In this document: positions 37,582-47,977 of the stretch, piece by piece | How the letters are laid out: each line of letters begins with the position of its first letter | Position numbering within the stretch: the stretch's first letter is position 1 | Origin: Oricola cellulosilytica | GTDB lineage: Bacteria; Pseudomonadota; Alphaproteobacteria; Rhizobiales; Rhizobiaceae | Direction: 5' to 3' | Length of the DNA: 64,000 nucleotides | Assembly (NCBI RefSeq): GCF_019966575.1 | Contig: NZ_JAINFK010000004.1 | Span: 420,867 to 484,866 of the forward strand | Notes under the pieces: generated by a model | The model's input: the letters and a program-made list of their open reading frames with translations, nothing else | Database searches by the model: none | Told to the model about the DNA's origin: nothing | Translations under genes and position numbers: made by a program

Positions 37582-37862
37582 GGCCCCCCGCACCGCGAAA
37601 TCCGGGAAAAGTCGTCGCCTCCGCCGAACCATTTGCGCGCAAGGTTAATCGGAGACCAGCCCGCTTTCCATAGCAGCGATGTCCGTCCGGCTCGGCAGCG
37701 GAGAGGCTGCTGACGCCGATGGCCGGGAAGACCTTCGGCCCGCCCCGCACCGCAAACCCGCGGCTCTTCACCTTTTGTTTCAGGTTTTCGGGGCAGTCTT
37801 GGTGGCGAAACCGGCTGCGGTAGCCGGCCGTGAGATAGGCCGATGGAATTCTTCATTCAACT

Positions 37863-40520
37863 ATGTCGATTCTTTCTCTTTCCTGTCTAAGGATCGGACG
37901 ATCGCTGTCTCGGCCAAGCGCGATAGCCTCAGGTATTGCTCTTGCGGTCACGATTGTTGCTGGAATTTTTGCCGAATATCAGAACCGGGCAATTCATCGA
38001 GAGCAGGTCCGCGCCCATGTCAGCGAACAACTCGGAGTGGTGCGCGCCAAACTCGAAGGCAACATCAACAGCAACATTCAGCTCGTGCGCGGGCTGGTTG
38101 CCGTCATCGCCACGCAGCCGGATATTGACCAGAAGCGCTTTAGCGATATCGCGGCCTATCTGATTGGCGACCATTCTCAGTTGCGCAACCTTGCCGGTGC
38201 CCCGGAGCTGGTGATCCGCCTAATGTATCCGATCGCTGGGAACGAGAAGGCGATCGGTCTGGACTACCGCGACAACGAAAAGCAGCGCGCTGCAGCCCTG
38301 CAGGCCGTCGAGTCCCGGGAAATGGTTCTCGCCGGCCCGATCGATCTGGTGCAGGGCGGACAGGGATTTGTCGGACGTTTTCCCGTGTTCACCCGGCGGG
38401 CTGACGGCGGCGAAGAGCTTTGGGGTCTCGTCTCGGCGGTCGTCGACGTCGAAAGGCTTTATCGGGAGAGCGGGCTCTACGCGCGCAACCTGCCGATCGA
38501 GGTCGCTATTGCCGGCCGCGATGGCGCAGCATGGGACGGCAGGGCCTTCTTCGGCTCCGACCGAATATTTGGGAGCAACCCGGTTCTTTCCGAGGTAACC
38601 CTGCCAAGCGGCGTCTGGCGGCTGGCGGCAATCCCGCGGGGTGGTTGGTCCAGTGCACCTCCAGACGCCTGGCAGGTCCGCATCCTCGTCGTACTTGCCG
38701 GCCTGCTCGTCATTCTTCCGATCAGCATTGCAGGTCGCCTCTACGACGTGCGCCGGGCGCACGTCCTGGAACTTCGCCACGGCCAGCACGAAATGCAGAA
38801 ACTGTCGCAGCGCCTGAAGCTGGCGCTGGATACCTCGAAGATTGGCGTATGGGAAGTGAACCTTGACACGAACCGGCCCGTCTGGGACCGGCGCATGAAG
38901 GAACTCTACGGCGTTCCGGAAGACGCTGAACCGACGGTGGAGGGCACTTGGGCGCAGGCGCTTCATCCGGAAGACAGAGACCGCGTCATGGACGAATTCC
39001 GCGACACGGTCACCAATGGCGGTCCCTACTCCACGCAGTTCCGCATCGTCACCCCCGACGGGACGCTGCGGTGGATCCGGTCGATGGGCGCTGTACAGCA
39101 CGACATAGGCGGCCAGCGTCATATCCTCGGTGTCAATGTGGACGCGTCCGAAGACATGGAACTGAAGACGCGTTTGCTGGAAGCCAACCGAGATGCCGAG
39201 GCACGAAATAGAGAGCTTGAAGACGCGCGTGCACAGATGGAGCGCAATTCGCTCCACGATAGTCTGACCGGTCTTCCCAATCGGCGTTTCCTGGACGAGC
39301 GGGTTCTGAGCGGCCACTCAGGTCGCCGGCCGACCGCTCTCCTTCATATAGACCTCGATCGGTTCAAGCACATAAACGACACCTTGGGCCACGCCGCGGG
39401 CGATGCGATGCTCATACACGCCGCCGCCATCTTGAAGGCGCACACGGACGACGACGATGTCGTTGCCAGAATCGGCGGCGACGAGTTTGTAATCGTGACG
39501 ATGTCGGACGTGAACGATGCGACCCTGTCCGCAATGGCGGAGCGGATTATCGAGGAAATGCGCCGCCCTGTTCCCTACGAAAACCATGAGTGCCGCTTCG
39601 GCGCCAGTATCGGCGTCGCCGTTGCGGATGCTGATGAAGGCAAACGCCTGCTTATTCACGCCGATATCGCGCTCTACCGGGCAAAGCGCAACGGCCGCAA
39701 TCGCTTCGCATTCTTCAACGCATCGCTGAAGGCCGAGATCGTTCGTAACAAGCGCATCGCCGACGAAATTCTGAGTGGTCTTGAGCGGCGGGAATTCCTG
39801 CCATACTTCCAGCCCCAATTTGATGCGCAGACGCTTGACATCGTGGGCGTGGAGGCGCTCGCCCGATGGCATCATCCGGCGGAAGGTGTGCTGGCACCCG
39901 ACGCTTTCCTTAAGACCGCCGGGGAACTGAACGTCGTGCACCTGATCGATCACGACATCCTGGAGGAGGCGTTATGGCAATCGACCCGGTGGCGGTCGGT
40001 CGGAATCTCGATACCGAAAGTTTCGGTCAACGTGTCAGCCGGACGGCTACAGGACACCGATCTTCTTGATCATCTCGACGGCCTCGCAATCGAACCTGGT
40101 ACGCTATCTTTCGAACTCCTCGAGTCGATCTTCCTGGACGACGGAAACGAGACCATCACGAGCAATATCGAACGGCTCAAGGGTCTGGGAATCGACATCG
40201 AGATCGATGATTTCGGTACCGGTTACGCATCGATCGTCAGTCTTCTTCGCCTTCGCCCGAGCCGCCTGAAGATCGAACGACAATTGATCGCACCAATCAT
40301 CGAATCCCAGAGTCAGCGCCGCCTTGTCGCTTCCATCATAGACATCGGCCGGTCCCTTGGGATCGAGGTTTTAGCGGAGGGCGTGGAAACCATGAAACAT
40401 GCCCACCTGCTCCGCGAGCTCGGCTGTGATGCACTCCAGGGGTACTTCTTCGCCCCCCCGATGGCCTCGGCAGAACTTATGAAGTTCGTTCGGGAAGAAC
40501 GCTGGCGGCGGGCGGCGTGA
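37863..40520 (+). CDS. CHASE-PAS-GGDEF-EAL bifunctional c-di-GMP enzyme
   Basis: 885-aa inner-membrane signalling protein. TM1 (~20-37) and TM2 (~274-293) enclose a periplasmic CHASE domain (RAHVSEQLGVVRAKLEGNIN; IRLMYPIAGNEKAIGLDYRD), which senses small ligands. Inside are a PAS fold (~315-430), a GGDEF domain with intact RIGGDEFVIV (~538) and an EAL domain with GVEALARWHHP (~663) and the later EIDDFGTGYASIVSLLRL. Both active sites look intact, so synthesis and breakdown of cyclic di-GMP are both possible. Followed by 257 bases without a gene. Confidence 0.93.
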   Translation: MSILSLSCLRIGRSLSRPSAIASGIALAVTIVAGIFAEYQNRAIHREQVRAHVSEQLGVVRAKLEGNINSNIQLVRGLVAVIATQPDIDQKRFSDIAAYLIGDHSQLRNLAGAPELVIRLMYPIAGNEKAIGLDYRDNEKQRAAALQAVESREMVLAGPIDLVQGGQGFVGRFPVFTRRADGGEELWGLVSAVVDVERLYRESGLYARNLPIEVAIAGRDGAAWDGRAFFGSDRIFGSNPVLSEVTLPSGVWRLAAIPRGGWSSAPPDAWQVRILVVLAGLLVILPISIAGRLYDVRRAHVLELRHGQHEMQKLSQRLKLALDTSKIGVWEVNLDTNRPVWDRRMKELYGVPEDAEPTVEGTWAQALHPEDRDRVMDEFRDTVTNGGPYSTQFRIVTPDGTLRWIRSMGAVQHDIGGQRHILGVNVDASEDMELKTRLLEANRDAEARNRELEDARAQMERNSLHDSLTGLPNRRFLDERVLSGHSGRRPTALLHIDLDRFKHINDTLGHAAGDAMLIHAAAILKAHTDDDDVVARIGGDEFVIVTMSDVNDATLSAMAERIIEEMRRPVPYENHECRFGASIGVAVADADEGKRLLIHADIALYRAKRNGRNRFAFFNASLKAEIVRNKRIADEILSGLERREFLPYFQPQFDAQTLDIVGVEALARWHHPAEGVLAPDAFLKTAGELNVVHLIDHDILEEALWQSTRWRSVGISIPKVSVNVSAGRLQDTDLLDHLDGLAIEPGTLSFELLESIFLDDGNETITSNIERLKGLGIDIEIDDFGTGYASIVSLLRLRPSRLKIERQLIAPIIESQSQRRLVASIIDIGRSLGIEVLAEGVETMKHAHLLRELGCDALQGYFFAPPMASAELMKFVREERWRRAA

Positions 40521-40777
40521 AAAAACTGCTCTGAAGCACCGGTCTTCAGCGAGCCCCGAAGGCCGGTTAGGATTGTCGGGTAACCGTTTCGGGCTGGAGC
40601 CTGTCGGCCCGCACCACCGCTTCGGAACCTTGACCTGCTTCCCCCTGCCCGGCAGCCAGGACTGATTTCGCGAAGAGATCGTCGAAATGGGGAACAAGCG
40701 CCTTCGGCATTCATTAATCCCTTGAAGAAGGCGGCGCGCGGGAAGTGCGTTGGAGCAATACCAGAAAGGGAAACGCC

Positions 40778-41452
40778 ATGAAGATTCTGATGGTTCTCAC
40801 ATCGCACGACCAGCTCGGGGACACCGGCCAGAAGACGGGGTTCTGGCTCGAGGAATTCGCAGCCCCCTACTACGTTTTCAAGGACGCTGGTGCCGATATT
40901 ACGCTGGCCTCACCGAAGGGGGGCCAGCCGCCACTGGACCCGAAAAGCGATGAGGAGGATGCACAAACGGAAACCACCAGGCGCTTCAAGGACGACGACG
41001 CTGCGCAAAAGGCTCTGGCAAACACTGTAAAGCTGTCCACGGTCAGCGCCGACGACTATGACGCAGTCTTCTATCCCGGTGGCCACGGCCCCTTATGGGA
41101 TTTGGCCGAGGATGCCGACAGCACACGATTGATCGAAGCTTTTGCGCACAGCGATCGGCCCGTTGCGGCGGTCTGCCACGCTCCCGCCGTGTTCAAACAC
41201 CCGAAAGGCGCGGACGGCGAGCCATTGGTTTCAAACAGGAAAGTGACCGGTTTCACCAATACCGAAGAAGAGGCAGTGGGCCTGACCGGCGTCGTGCCGT
41301 TTCTGGTCGAGGACATGCTGATCGCAAATGGCGGCCAATACGAAAAGGGCGCCGATTGGGCCTCTTTTGTCGTCACCGACGGCAAGCTGGTGACCGGTCA
41401 AAATCCGGCCTCGTCGGAGGAAGCGGCCAGCAAGCTCCTCGCTCTGTTGTAA
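40778..41452 (+). CDS. DJ-1/PfpI-family type 1 glutamine amidotransferase-like protein
   Basis: 224 aa. Nucleophile elbow AAVCHAPAVFKHP (~130-142) with the reactive Cys, Glu near the N-terminus (ASPKGGQPPLDPKSDEEDAQ, Hsp31-like cap region) and the YPGGHGPLWDL motif. Members act as glyoxalase III, deglycase-like or chaperone proteins; the length and the NGGQYEKGADW segment fit the Hsp31/YajL relatives annotated as glutamine amidotransferase domain proteins. RBS AGAAAGGG upstream of the ATG. A stand-alone gene, convergent with the YmdB-type gene. Confidence 0.85.
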   Translation: MKILMVLTSHDQLGDTGQKTGFWLEEFAAPYYVFKDAGADITLASPKGGQPPLDPKSDEEDAQTETTRRFKDDDAAQKALANTVKLSTVSADDYDAVFYPGGHGPLWDLAEDADSTRLIEAFAHSDRPVAAVCHAPAVFKHPKGADGEPLVSNRKVTGFTNTEEEAVGLTGVVPFLVEDMLIANGGQYEKGADWASFVVTDGKLVTGQNPASSEEAASKLLALL

Positions 41453-41531
41453 AACGAAGGAGTGAGCCCGGGAGCGGCCGATTCGAAATCTCAATGAAGC
41501 CCTCGCGGGCCGGCCTCAGGCCGGATGCCCG

Positions 41532-42353
41532 TCACCACCAGGCTGGCATGACCTCTTCCAGCCTCGGCCCAAGCCTCAGCGGCCCGATTTTTTCGGCCAA
41601 GCCCGTACGGTCCGAAATCTCGACCGCCACGCCGCACAGCGTCGCCGGGCCGGAAGCCGCCTCGAACCGGCCCTTCGGAATTTTCGACAGGAATCGGTTC
41701 AAGGGCTCCTCCTTGTCCATGCCCAATGAGGAGTCGTAGCTGCCGCACATGCCGGCATCCGACAGATAACCCGTGCCTCCATCGAGTATCTGGTGATCGG
41801 CCGTCGGCGTATGGGTGTGGGTTCCGACGACGAGGCTGGCGCGCCCGTCGACGAAATGACCGAAACACATCTTCTCCGAGGTGGCCTCGGCATGGAAATC
41901 GAACACCACCGCGTCGAATGCCGTTCCGAGGCCGCCGCCTTCGAGCTGTCGTTCCGCGCAGGCGAACGGATCGTCGAGATCCGGCGACATGAACACCCTG
42001 CCCATGATGTTGGAAACCATCACGCGCGCGCCGTTCTTCGCCTCGAAAACCCCCATGCCCTTTCCCGGCGTGCCGTCCGGATAGTTCGCGGGCCTTAGAA
42101 ATCGTTCGTGCCGGTCCGCGAAAACCAGCGCCTCGCGCTGGTCCCAGACATGGTTGCCGGTCGTCATGACGTCGGCGCCGGCATCGATCGTGTCGTTGAA
42201 GATCGCCTCGGTGATGCCGAAACCGCCCGCGGCGTTCTCGCCGTTTACAACGGTGAAATCGATTCGATGATCGGAGATGAGGCCGGGCAATCTCTCGTAG
42301 ACGGCGGTCCGCCCGGATCGCCCCACCATGTCGCCCAGAAAAAGAAGTCGCAT
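41532..42353 (-). CDS. YmdB-type metallophosphoesterase (TIGR00282 family)
   Basis: 273 aa. Metal-binding motifs LFLGDMVGRSG (~4-14), VVNGENAAGG, TTGNHVWD, DFHAEATSEK and GTHTHTPTAD are all in place. Bacillus YmdB hydrolyses 2',3'-cAMP and influences biofilm and motility; the alphaproteobacterial versions are uncharacterised. It lies nine bases downstream of the 5-FCL gene on the same strand, so the two are co-transcribed. Confidence 0.92.
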   Translation of the reverse strand: MRLLFLGDMVGRSGRTAVYERLPGLISDHRIDFTVVNGENAAGGFGITEAIFNDTIDAGADVMTTGNHVWDQREALVFADRHERFLRPANYPDGTPGKGMGVFEAKNGARVMVSNIMGRVFMSPDLDDPFACAERQLEGGGLGTAFDAVVFDFHAEATSEKMCFGHFVDGRASLVVGTHTHTPTADHQILDGGTGYLSDAGMCGSYDSSLGMDKEEPLNRFLSKIPKGRFEAASGPATLCGVAVEISDRTGLAEKIGPLRLGPRLEEVMPAWW

Positions 42354-42361
42354 CCACTCTC

Positions 42362-42949
42362 CTATGCGCGCACGGGGAAGTCGCGCAACCCGTCCTCGGT
42401 GACAATCGCATCCAGCGGAATGTCGTGCGGCTGCACCGGCACCGCTTCTGTTTCCTGGCAGGAGAACGCGACCCCGACCAGACGCGGCCTCATACCCTTG
42501 GCGTGCAGACGCGCGATTGCCCTGTCGTAGTGTCCCGCCCCGTAGCCGATCCGGTGTCCAAGCCGATCAAAAGCCGCCAGCGGGACGAGCATGATGTCCG
42601 GATCGAGGATTTCGGCGGTATCGTCCGGCCCCACGGTGCCGAACCCGGTATCCACCATCGCCGCGCCGCGCACCAGCTCGCGAAAGGCGATGGTTTCGCG
42701 GTCCAGCACGACCGGCAGGCAAAGCCTCGCGCCCTTCTGGCGAAGCGCGAACATCAGCGGACGCGGATCGACCTCGGAGCGGATCGGAAGAAAGCCTGAC
42801 AGGATATTTTCCGCCCCGGCATCGATCGAAGCGCCGTGTTCGGCGATGGCGAGGCTCGTTTCGATGCGAAGCTCCGGCGCCATGGCGTCCCGGCGCGCAA
42901 GCGAAGCCCGGCGAATCTCCCGCTTCATGTCACCCGCGCTGAGATTCAC
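42362..42949 (-). CDS. 5-formyltetrahydrofolate cyclo-ligase
   Basis: 195 aa. It converts 5-formyl-THF to 5,10-methenyl-THF with ATP. Typical motifs are KREIRRASLARRDAM at the N-terminus and GYGAGHYDRAIARLH (substrate/ATP site) near ~135. The GTG at 42949 has AAGGTG upstream; an ATG at 42928 is the alternative start. The neighbourhood zapA - 6S RNA - 5-FCL (ygfA/fthC) is conserved across proteobacteria. Confidence 0.93.
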   Translation of the reverse strand: MNLSAGDMKREIRRASLARRDAMAPELRIETSLAIAEHGASIDAGAENILSGFLPIRSEVDPRPLMFALRQKGARLCLPVVLDRETIAFRELVRGAAMVDTGFGTVGPDDTAEILDPDIMLVPLAAFDRLGHRIGYGAGHYDRAIARLHAKGMRPRLVGVAFSCQETEAVPVQPHDIPLDAIVTEDGLRDFPVRA

Positions 42950-43004
42950 CGCACACCTTGTCGACTACATCTTCAAATTCGAAAGGCCAACCGCGACAAC
43001 CGGT

Positions 43005-43165
43005 GGAACGCCGTATCCCGGGAACCTACTTTAGTAGGTGGGCGCCGTGTGAGAGGACCCACGAGTCCAATCAGGGACAGCTCCCTGGAGATGCGTAAGG
43101 CCCCGGAGAAATGTTTCCTGCCGCGGAGCGCAGTCAGCCAGAGCGCGATATAGTCCCTTGCCCCG
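43005..43165 (-). ncRNA. ssrS: 6S RNA (SsrS)
   Basis: The 243-base gap between zapA and the 5-FCL gene is the conserved place for 6S RNA, read on the minus strand. The transcript would contain the alphaproteobacterial 3' hairpin cctact-tt-agtagg (43025-43038) preceded by gcgccca and followed by ttcccgggata, together with long complementary GC-rich arms around a central bubble. 6S RNA mimics an open promoter and sequesters the housekeeping RNA polymerase in stationary phase. The ends are approximate, set from the usual ~160-nt length. Confidence 0.75.
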
Positions 43166-43192
43166 GCCGCCGCCAGAGGCATGACCGACTGA

Positions 43193-43546
43193 TCACGCGA
43201 TTTTCGCGGCAACGCTCTCGATCTGTCCGGCCACCTCGGACAACCGCGTCATCAGCAGCGTGTCGGCGCTGTCGGCCTTCTGCAGAGCCTCGTCGCGGGT
43301 CCGGCGCAGCGATTCCATTTCCGCCTCCAGTCCCTTGACACGCTTCTGCATCTCCACCAGTTCGTCCATCACCATGATGCCGGCCATCACGGTCAGGCGC
43401 TGGTCCCCGATCTCGCCGAACGAGCCCTTCAAATGGTTGACGTAGCGGTCGAGCCGGGCCGCAAGGTCCTGCAGATGCTCTTCCTGCCCAGGATCGCAGG
43501 CCAGGCGATAGGCCTTGCCGTCGATTGTTACTGTTACCTGTGACAT
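43193..43546 (-). CDS. zapA: Cell division protein ZapA
   Basis: 117 aa. It stabilises FtsZ bundles at the division ring. N-terminal globular part (QVTVTIDGKAYRLACDPGQE, LQDLAARLDRYVNHLKGSFG) and a C-terminal coiled coil (LVEMQKRVKGLEAEMESLRR). It lies directly upstream of 6S RNA and 19 bases after the DUF4164 gene on the same strand. Confidence 0.93.
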   Translation of the reverse strand: MSQVTVTIDGKAYRLACDPGQEEHLQDLAARLDRYVNHLKGSFGEIGDQRLTVMAGIMVMDELVEMQKRVKGLEAEMESLRRTRDEALQKADSADTLLMTRLSEVAGQIESVAAKIA

Positions 43547-43565
43547 GACGACTCCAACCCGATCG

Positions 43566-43838
43566 TCACCGGTCCAGCACGGCGCGGATCGTCTCCATCG
43601 CCGTCACCAGCCGGCGCGACACTTCCTTGTTGACTTCTTCCAGCCGCTCGGCGCGCGCTTCCGAGGCGTCGAGTTCTCCGGCCAGCTTGCTGCGATCCGA
43701 ATTCATCCGCTGCACTTCTTCTTCCGCGTCGCGGTAATTCTCGCGGACCTCCAGTTGACGCTCGACGGCGTCCTCCAGCGAACCGACCGCCTTGTCGAGC
43801 CTGCTCAAAACCTCGGATAATGTCTGCTGCGAAGCCAT
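43566..43838 (-). CDS. DUF4164 coiled-coil protein
   Basis: 90 aa, almost entirely heptad-like coiled coil (LSEVLSRLDKAVGSLEDAVE ... EEVNKEVSRRLVTAMETIRA). It belongs to the alphaproteobacterial DUF4164 family regularly found upstream of zapA, so a role with the divisome is likely but unproven. The 292 bases to the divergent tkt gene hold promoter DNA and no further gene. Confidence 0.85.
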   Translation of the reverse strand: MASQQTLSEVLSRLDKAVGSLEDAVERQLEVRENYRDAEEEVQRMNSDRSKLAGELDASEARAERLEEVNKEVSRRLVTAMETIRAVLDR

Positions 43839-44130
43839 TCCGGAACACTCTCAACGTTCGTGGAAAGACGAATACCTTTCAATTGAGTGCCTTACGCCAG
43901 AGGGATAAGGCAGTGGTTCAACCTAGCCAGTTCGGCAGCGGTTTTCAAACGCGATCGCAGATAACCCACAGGACAGAAGGCCCGCCATCGCTGCGCTGCG
44001 GCCCTCGCCGCGCGTCGCGCCCGGTTTTGTTGACTCGCAATAGCGACCTGCTATGTGTCGCGCGATTTTTCGTTCGGCAGGAGCGAGCCGCCCTCAAATC
44101 ACTGCCGGCTGACGCAAACCAGGATACAAC

Positions 44131-46134
44131 ATGACGGCACGCGAAAAACACGACCGGATGGCGAACGCGATCCGATTCCTCTCCATGGACGCCGTCGAGG
44201 CGGCGAATTCCGGGCATCCCGGCCTTCCCATGGGCGCGGCCGACATCGCGACGGTCCTGTTCTCGCGCTTCATGAGCTTCGACCCCATCCACCCGCACTG
44301 GCCGGACCGGGACCGCTTCGTGCTTTCCGCGGGTCACGGCTCGATGCTCCTCTATTCGCTCCTCTACCTTCTCGGTTACGAGGACATGACCATCGATGAG
44401 ATCCGGAATTTCCGCCAGCTCGGCTCGAAGACCGCCGGCCACCCGGAATACGGCCACGCGACGGGAATCGAGACCACGACCGGGCCGCTCGGACAGGGGC
44501 TTGCCAACGCCGTCGGCATGGCGATTGCCGAGCGCAAGCTTGCCGACGAATACGGCTCCGATCTCGTCGATCACCACACCTACGTTCTTGCCGGCGACGG
44601 CTGCCTGATGGAAGGCATCAGCCAGGAAGCGATCGCGCTGGCCGGCCATCTCAAGCTTAACAAGCTGATCGTCCTGTGGGACGACAACGGTATCTCGATC
44701 GACGGCGCGGTCTCGCTCTCCGATTCCACCGACCAGCAGGCCCGCTTCGAGGCCTCCGGCTGGGAAACGGTGGGCGTCGACGGCCACGATCCCGACGCCA
44801 TCGCGGCGGCGATCGAGCGAGCCCGTTCGTCAGACAAGCCGACCATGATCGCCTGCAAGACCACCATCGGCTATGGCGCCCCCACCAGGGCGGGAACCTC
44901 GAAGGCGCACGGCTCTCCGCTCGGGCCGGAAGAGATCATCGGCGCGCGCAAGGCGCTCGGCTGGACATCCGAGCCCTTCGAGATTCCATCGGAGGTGCTC
45001 GACGACTGGCGCGTCGTCGGCCTGACCGCGGGCAAGAAGCGGGTCGCGTGGCAGGAGCGGCTCGATGCCGCCGACGCGACGGTGCGTGGCGAGTTCGAGC
45101 GCCGGATGCGCGGCGACCTTCCCGCCGGCTTCGAATCGGCAATGGCCAAATACAAGAAGCAACTCGCCGATGACCAGCCCAAGGTCGCCACCCGCAAATC
45201 GTCCGAAATGGCGCTCGAGGTGATCAACGGCGCGCTCTCCGAAACCATCGGAGGCTCGGCCGACCTCACCGGCTCCAACAACACCAGAACCGCCCAGACC
45301 GCGCCGATCACGCCCGACGATTTCTCCGGCCGCTACCTGCACTACGGCATCCGCGAGCACGGCATGGCCGCGGCGATGAACGGCATTGCCCTGCATGGCG
45401 GCCTGATCCCCTATGGCGGAACATTCCTGGTCTTTTCCGACTATGCCCGTCCGGCCATGCGCCTGGCGTCGCTGATGGGCATCCGGTCGATCTTCGTCAT
45501 GACGCATGATTCCATCGGCCTCGGCGAGGATGGGCCGACCCACCAGCCGGTCGAGCACCTTGCCGCACTGCGCGCAATCCCCAACCACATGGTCTATCGT
45601 CCCGCCGATGCGATGGAGACGGCCGAATGCTGGGAGCTTGCGCTTGCCGACACCGGGTCTCCGTCGACGCTCGCGCTGACCCGCCAGAACCTGCCGGCGC
45701 TGCGCACCGAGTTCGACAAGGACAACCGCTGCGCCTACGGCGCCTACGAGATCGCCTCCGCCGCCGACGATGCGGTCGTCTCGATCTTTGCGTCCGGTTC
45801 GGAGGTCGAGATCGCGGTGCAGGCGAAATCCGCGCTTGAGGCCAACGGGCATCCGACCCGCGTCGTCTCGGTTCCCTGCCTCGATCTCTTCGCGAAACAG
45901 TCCGAGGACTACCGCAACGCGATCATCGGCGATGCGCCGGTAAAGATCGCCGTGGAAGCGGGCATTCGCCAGCCCTGGGACGCCCTGCTTGGTTATGACG
46001 GCATTTTCGTGGGCATGAATTCGTTCGGCGCATCCGGCCCCTATCAGAAGCTATATGCCCATTTCGGCATCACGGCCGAGGCCGTGACAGCCGCAGCCGA
46101 GTCTCGCCTGCACGACCATGCCGGCCGGAAATGA
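44131..46134 (+). CDS. tkt: Transketolase
   Basis: 667-aa thiamine-diphosphate enzyme of the pentose phosphate pathway. [17 protein letters not shown] and [16 protein letters not shown] lie in the N-terminal domain, ThDP-binding [16 protein letters not shown] at ~155-185, and the pyrimidine domain has [18 protein letters not shown] (~410). It starts tkt-gap, 30 bases upstream of gap. No Calvin-cycle genes are nearby, so a glycolytic/pentose role is assumed. Confidence 0.97.
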   Translation: MTAREKHDRMANAIRFLSMDAVEAANSGHPGLPMGAADIATVLFSRFMSFDPIHPHWPDRDRFVLSAGHGSMLLYSLLYLLGYEDMTIDEIRNFRQLGSKTAGHPEYGHATGIETTTGPLGQGLANAVGMAIAERKLADEYGSDLVDHHTYVLAGDGCLMEGISQEAIALAGHLKLNKLIVLWDDNGISIDGAVSLSDSTDQQARFEASGWETVGVDGHDPDAIAAAIERARSSDKPTMIACKTTIGYGAPTRAGTSKAHGSPLGPEEIIGARKALGWTSEPFEIPSEVLDDWRVVGLTAGKKRVAWQERLDAADATVRGEFERRMRGDLPAGFESAMAKYKKQLADDQPKVATRKSSEMALEVINGALSETIGGSADLTGSNNTRTAQTAPITPDDFSGRYLHYGIREHGMAAAMNGIALHGGLIPYGGTFLVFSDYARPAMRLASLMGIRSIFVMTHDSIGLGEDGPTHQPVEHLAALRAIPNHMVYRPADAMETAECWELALADTGSPSTLALTRQNLPALRTEFDKDNRCAYGAYEIASAADDAVVSIFASGSEVEIAVQAKSALEANGHPTRVVSVPCLDLFAKQSEDYRNAIIGDAPVKIAVEAGIRQPWDALLGYDGIFVGMNSFGASGPYQKLYAHFGITAEAVTAAAESRLHDHAGRK

Positions 46135-46164
46135 AATCGCCACCTCGAACCGGAGAAAGTCCCC

Positions 46165-47175
46165 ATGACCGTTAAAGTTGCCATCAACGGATTTGGCCGC
46201 ATCGGCCGAAATGTGGTTCGCGCCATCTACGAATCCGGCCGCACCGACATCGACGTCGTTGCCGTCAACGATCTGGGCCCGGTCGAGACGAACGCGCATC
46301 TCATGCGCTACGATTCGGTTCACGGGAAGTTCCCGCGCGGGATCGAGGTCGACGGCGACACGATCAGGATCGAGGGCGGGGACTCGTTCAAGGTGCTCGC
46401 CGAACGCGATCCGAAAAGCCTTCCTTGGGGAGATCTCGGCGTCGACATTGTGATGGAATGCACCGGCATCTTCACGGCCAAGGAAAAGGCGTCGATGCAT
46501 CTGGATGCCGGTGCCAAACGCGTGCTCGTTTCAGCCCCTGCATCCGGTGCCGACAAGACGATTGTCTACGGCGTGAACCATGACGTGCTGACCAGGGACG
46601 ACCTGGTCGTCTCAAACGCCTCCTGCACGACAAACTGCCTGGCGCCCGTCGCCAAGGTCCTGCACGAAGCGATCGGCCTTGAGCGCGGCATGATGACGAC
46701 GATCCATTCATATACGGGTGACCAGCCGACGCTCGACACCATGCACAAGGACCTCTATCGGGCGCGCGCCGCCGCGATGTCTATGATCCCGACCTCCACG
46801 GGTGCGGCAAAGGCCGTGGGTCTCGTGCTGCCGGAGTTGAACGGCAAACTGGACGGGTTCGCCATGCGCGTACCCACGCCGAACGTTTCAGTCGTTGACC
46901 TGAAATTCCTCGCCAAACGCGAGACCTCCGTGGACGAGATCAATGATGCGATCAAGACGGCGGCCGGCCAGGAGTTGAAGGGCGTTCTCGCCTACACGGC
47001 GGAAAAGAACGTTTCCATCGATTTCAACCACAACCCGCATTCGTCGATCTTCCACCTCGATCAGACAAAAGTCATGGACGGCACCTTCGTGTCGGTCCTG
47101 TCCTGGTACGACAACGAGTGGGGTTTCTCCAACCGCATGGCCGACACCGCCGTCGCAATGGGCAAGCTCATCTGA
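46165..47175 (+). CDS. gap: Glyceraldehyde-3-phosphate dehydrogenase, type I
   Basis: 336 aa. NAD-binding [19 protein letters not shown] (~7-25) and the catalytic Cys in [12 protein letters not shown] (~152), followed by the catalytic His region [21 protein letters not shown]. Follows tkt; a strong terminator lies 45 bases past its stop, so pgk and fba, about 2.5 kb further on, must be expressed separately. Confidence 0.98.
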   Translation: MTVKVAINGFGRIGRNVVRAIYESGRTDIDVVAVNDLGPVETNAHLMRYDSVHGKFPRGIEVDGDTIRIEGGDSFKVLAERDPKSLPWGDLGVDIVMECTGIFTAKEKASMHLDAGAKRVLVSAPASGADKTIVYGVNHDVLTRDDLVVSNASCTTNCLAPVAKVLHEAIGLERGMMTTIHSYTGDQPTLDTMHKDLYRARAAAMSMIPTSTGAAKAVGLVLPELNGKLDGFAMRVPTPNVSVVDLKFLAKRETSVDEINDAIKTAAGQELKGVLAYTAEKNVSIDFNHNPHSSIFHLDQTKVMDGTFVSVLSWYDNEWGFSNRMADTAVAMGKLI

Positions 47176-47220
47176 TCCTCACGCCCGCGCGGCGTTCGCG
47201 GGCATCCGTTCCAGATCCGA

Positions 47221-47253
47221 CGGCGGGGCAGCCTTGCTCCGCCGTTTTCGTTT
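47221..47253 (+). terminator. Rho-independent terminator after gap
   Basis: Nine-bp stem with one G-U pair (cggcggggc / gctccgccg), 6-nt loop, then ttttcgttt. It ends the tkt-gap transcript. Confidence 0.85.
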
Positions 47254-47891
47254 CAGCTCTTGCGCGCGACGATGAACCGGCTCGGCGGCGACGCCGGATA
47301 GTTCCCGACCTCGATGATCTTGAATCCCCGAGACGTAATTGCCTCTTCCAGTTCCCTGATCCGCATGAAGTTGACATAGGGCGCCTTCCCGAAAAACTGC
47401 ATGACGGGCAGGATCACCCTGATCGCCCGATAGGAGATCGGCGCTCCGTTTTCGGGCGCACACGAGGTCTTGGAGATGAACAGTCCGCCGGGCTTCAGCA
47501 GGCCATGCACGCGCGCGGCGGCCTCTCCCGGGTCTTCCAGGAGATGGAATAGGTTGAAGGCCAGCACGACATCGTAGGGCCCCTCCCCGAGCGCCGGATT
47601 GAAAACATCGCCGGTAACGAACCGCGTGTTCGAATTCGCCTTTTTCTCCGCCTTCTCCCGGGCGATCCGGATCATGCCCGGCGACAAGTCGCTGGCGGTG
47701 ATCGTCCCGGCGCTTTCCGAAAGGATGAGCGCCGTCGTCCCCGTTCCGCATCCCAGTTCGAGCACATTGTCGGTCGGTCTCAGATATGAGCGTGTCCGTT
47801 CAAGTGTCTGCTGGTAGGCTTCCGGGTTGGAAACCGGCCTGCGCGCATATTTGGGGGAAATTTTGTCCCAGAAGGCTGCTGTATCTGACAT
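47253..47891 (-). CDS. Class I SAM-dependent methyltransferase
   Basis: 212 aa. Start at 47891 (MSDTAAFWDKISPKYARRPV) with AAAGGAG upstream; the longer frame to 47933 is unsupported. SAM-binding motif I is VLELGCGTGTTALIL (~40-54), with later TASDLSPGM and VLAFNLFHLLEDPG. A small-molecule substrate is likely but unknown. It is divergent from a LysR regulator with an 86-base gap, the usual arrangement for regulator and target. Confidence 0.88.
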   Translation of the reverse strand: MSDTAAFWDKISPKYARRPVSNPEAYQQTLERTRSYLRPTDNVLELGCGTGTTALILSESAGTITASDLSPGMIRIAREKAEKKANSNTRFVTGDVFNPALGEGPYDVVLAFNLFHLLEDPGEAAARVHGLLKPGGLFISKTSCAPENGAPISYRAIRVILPVMQFFGKAPYVNFMRIRELEEAITSRGFKIIEVGNYPASPPSRFIVARKS

Positions 47892-47977
47892 GGTTCTGCT
47901 CCTTTGGCCCCCTCCCCTAATCCATGCACTCAAAGCTGGGAATTGCCGAAATCGGCAGTGTCATTATACATAAATGC

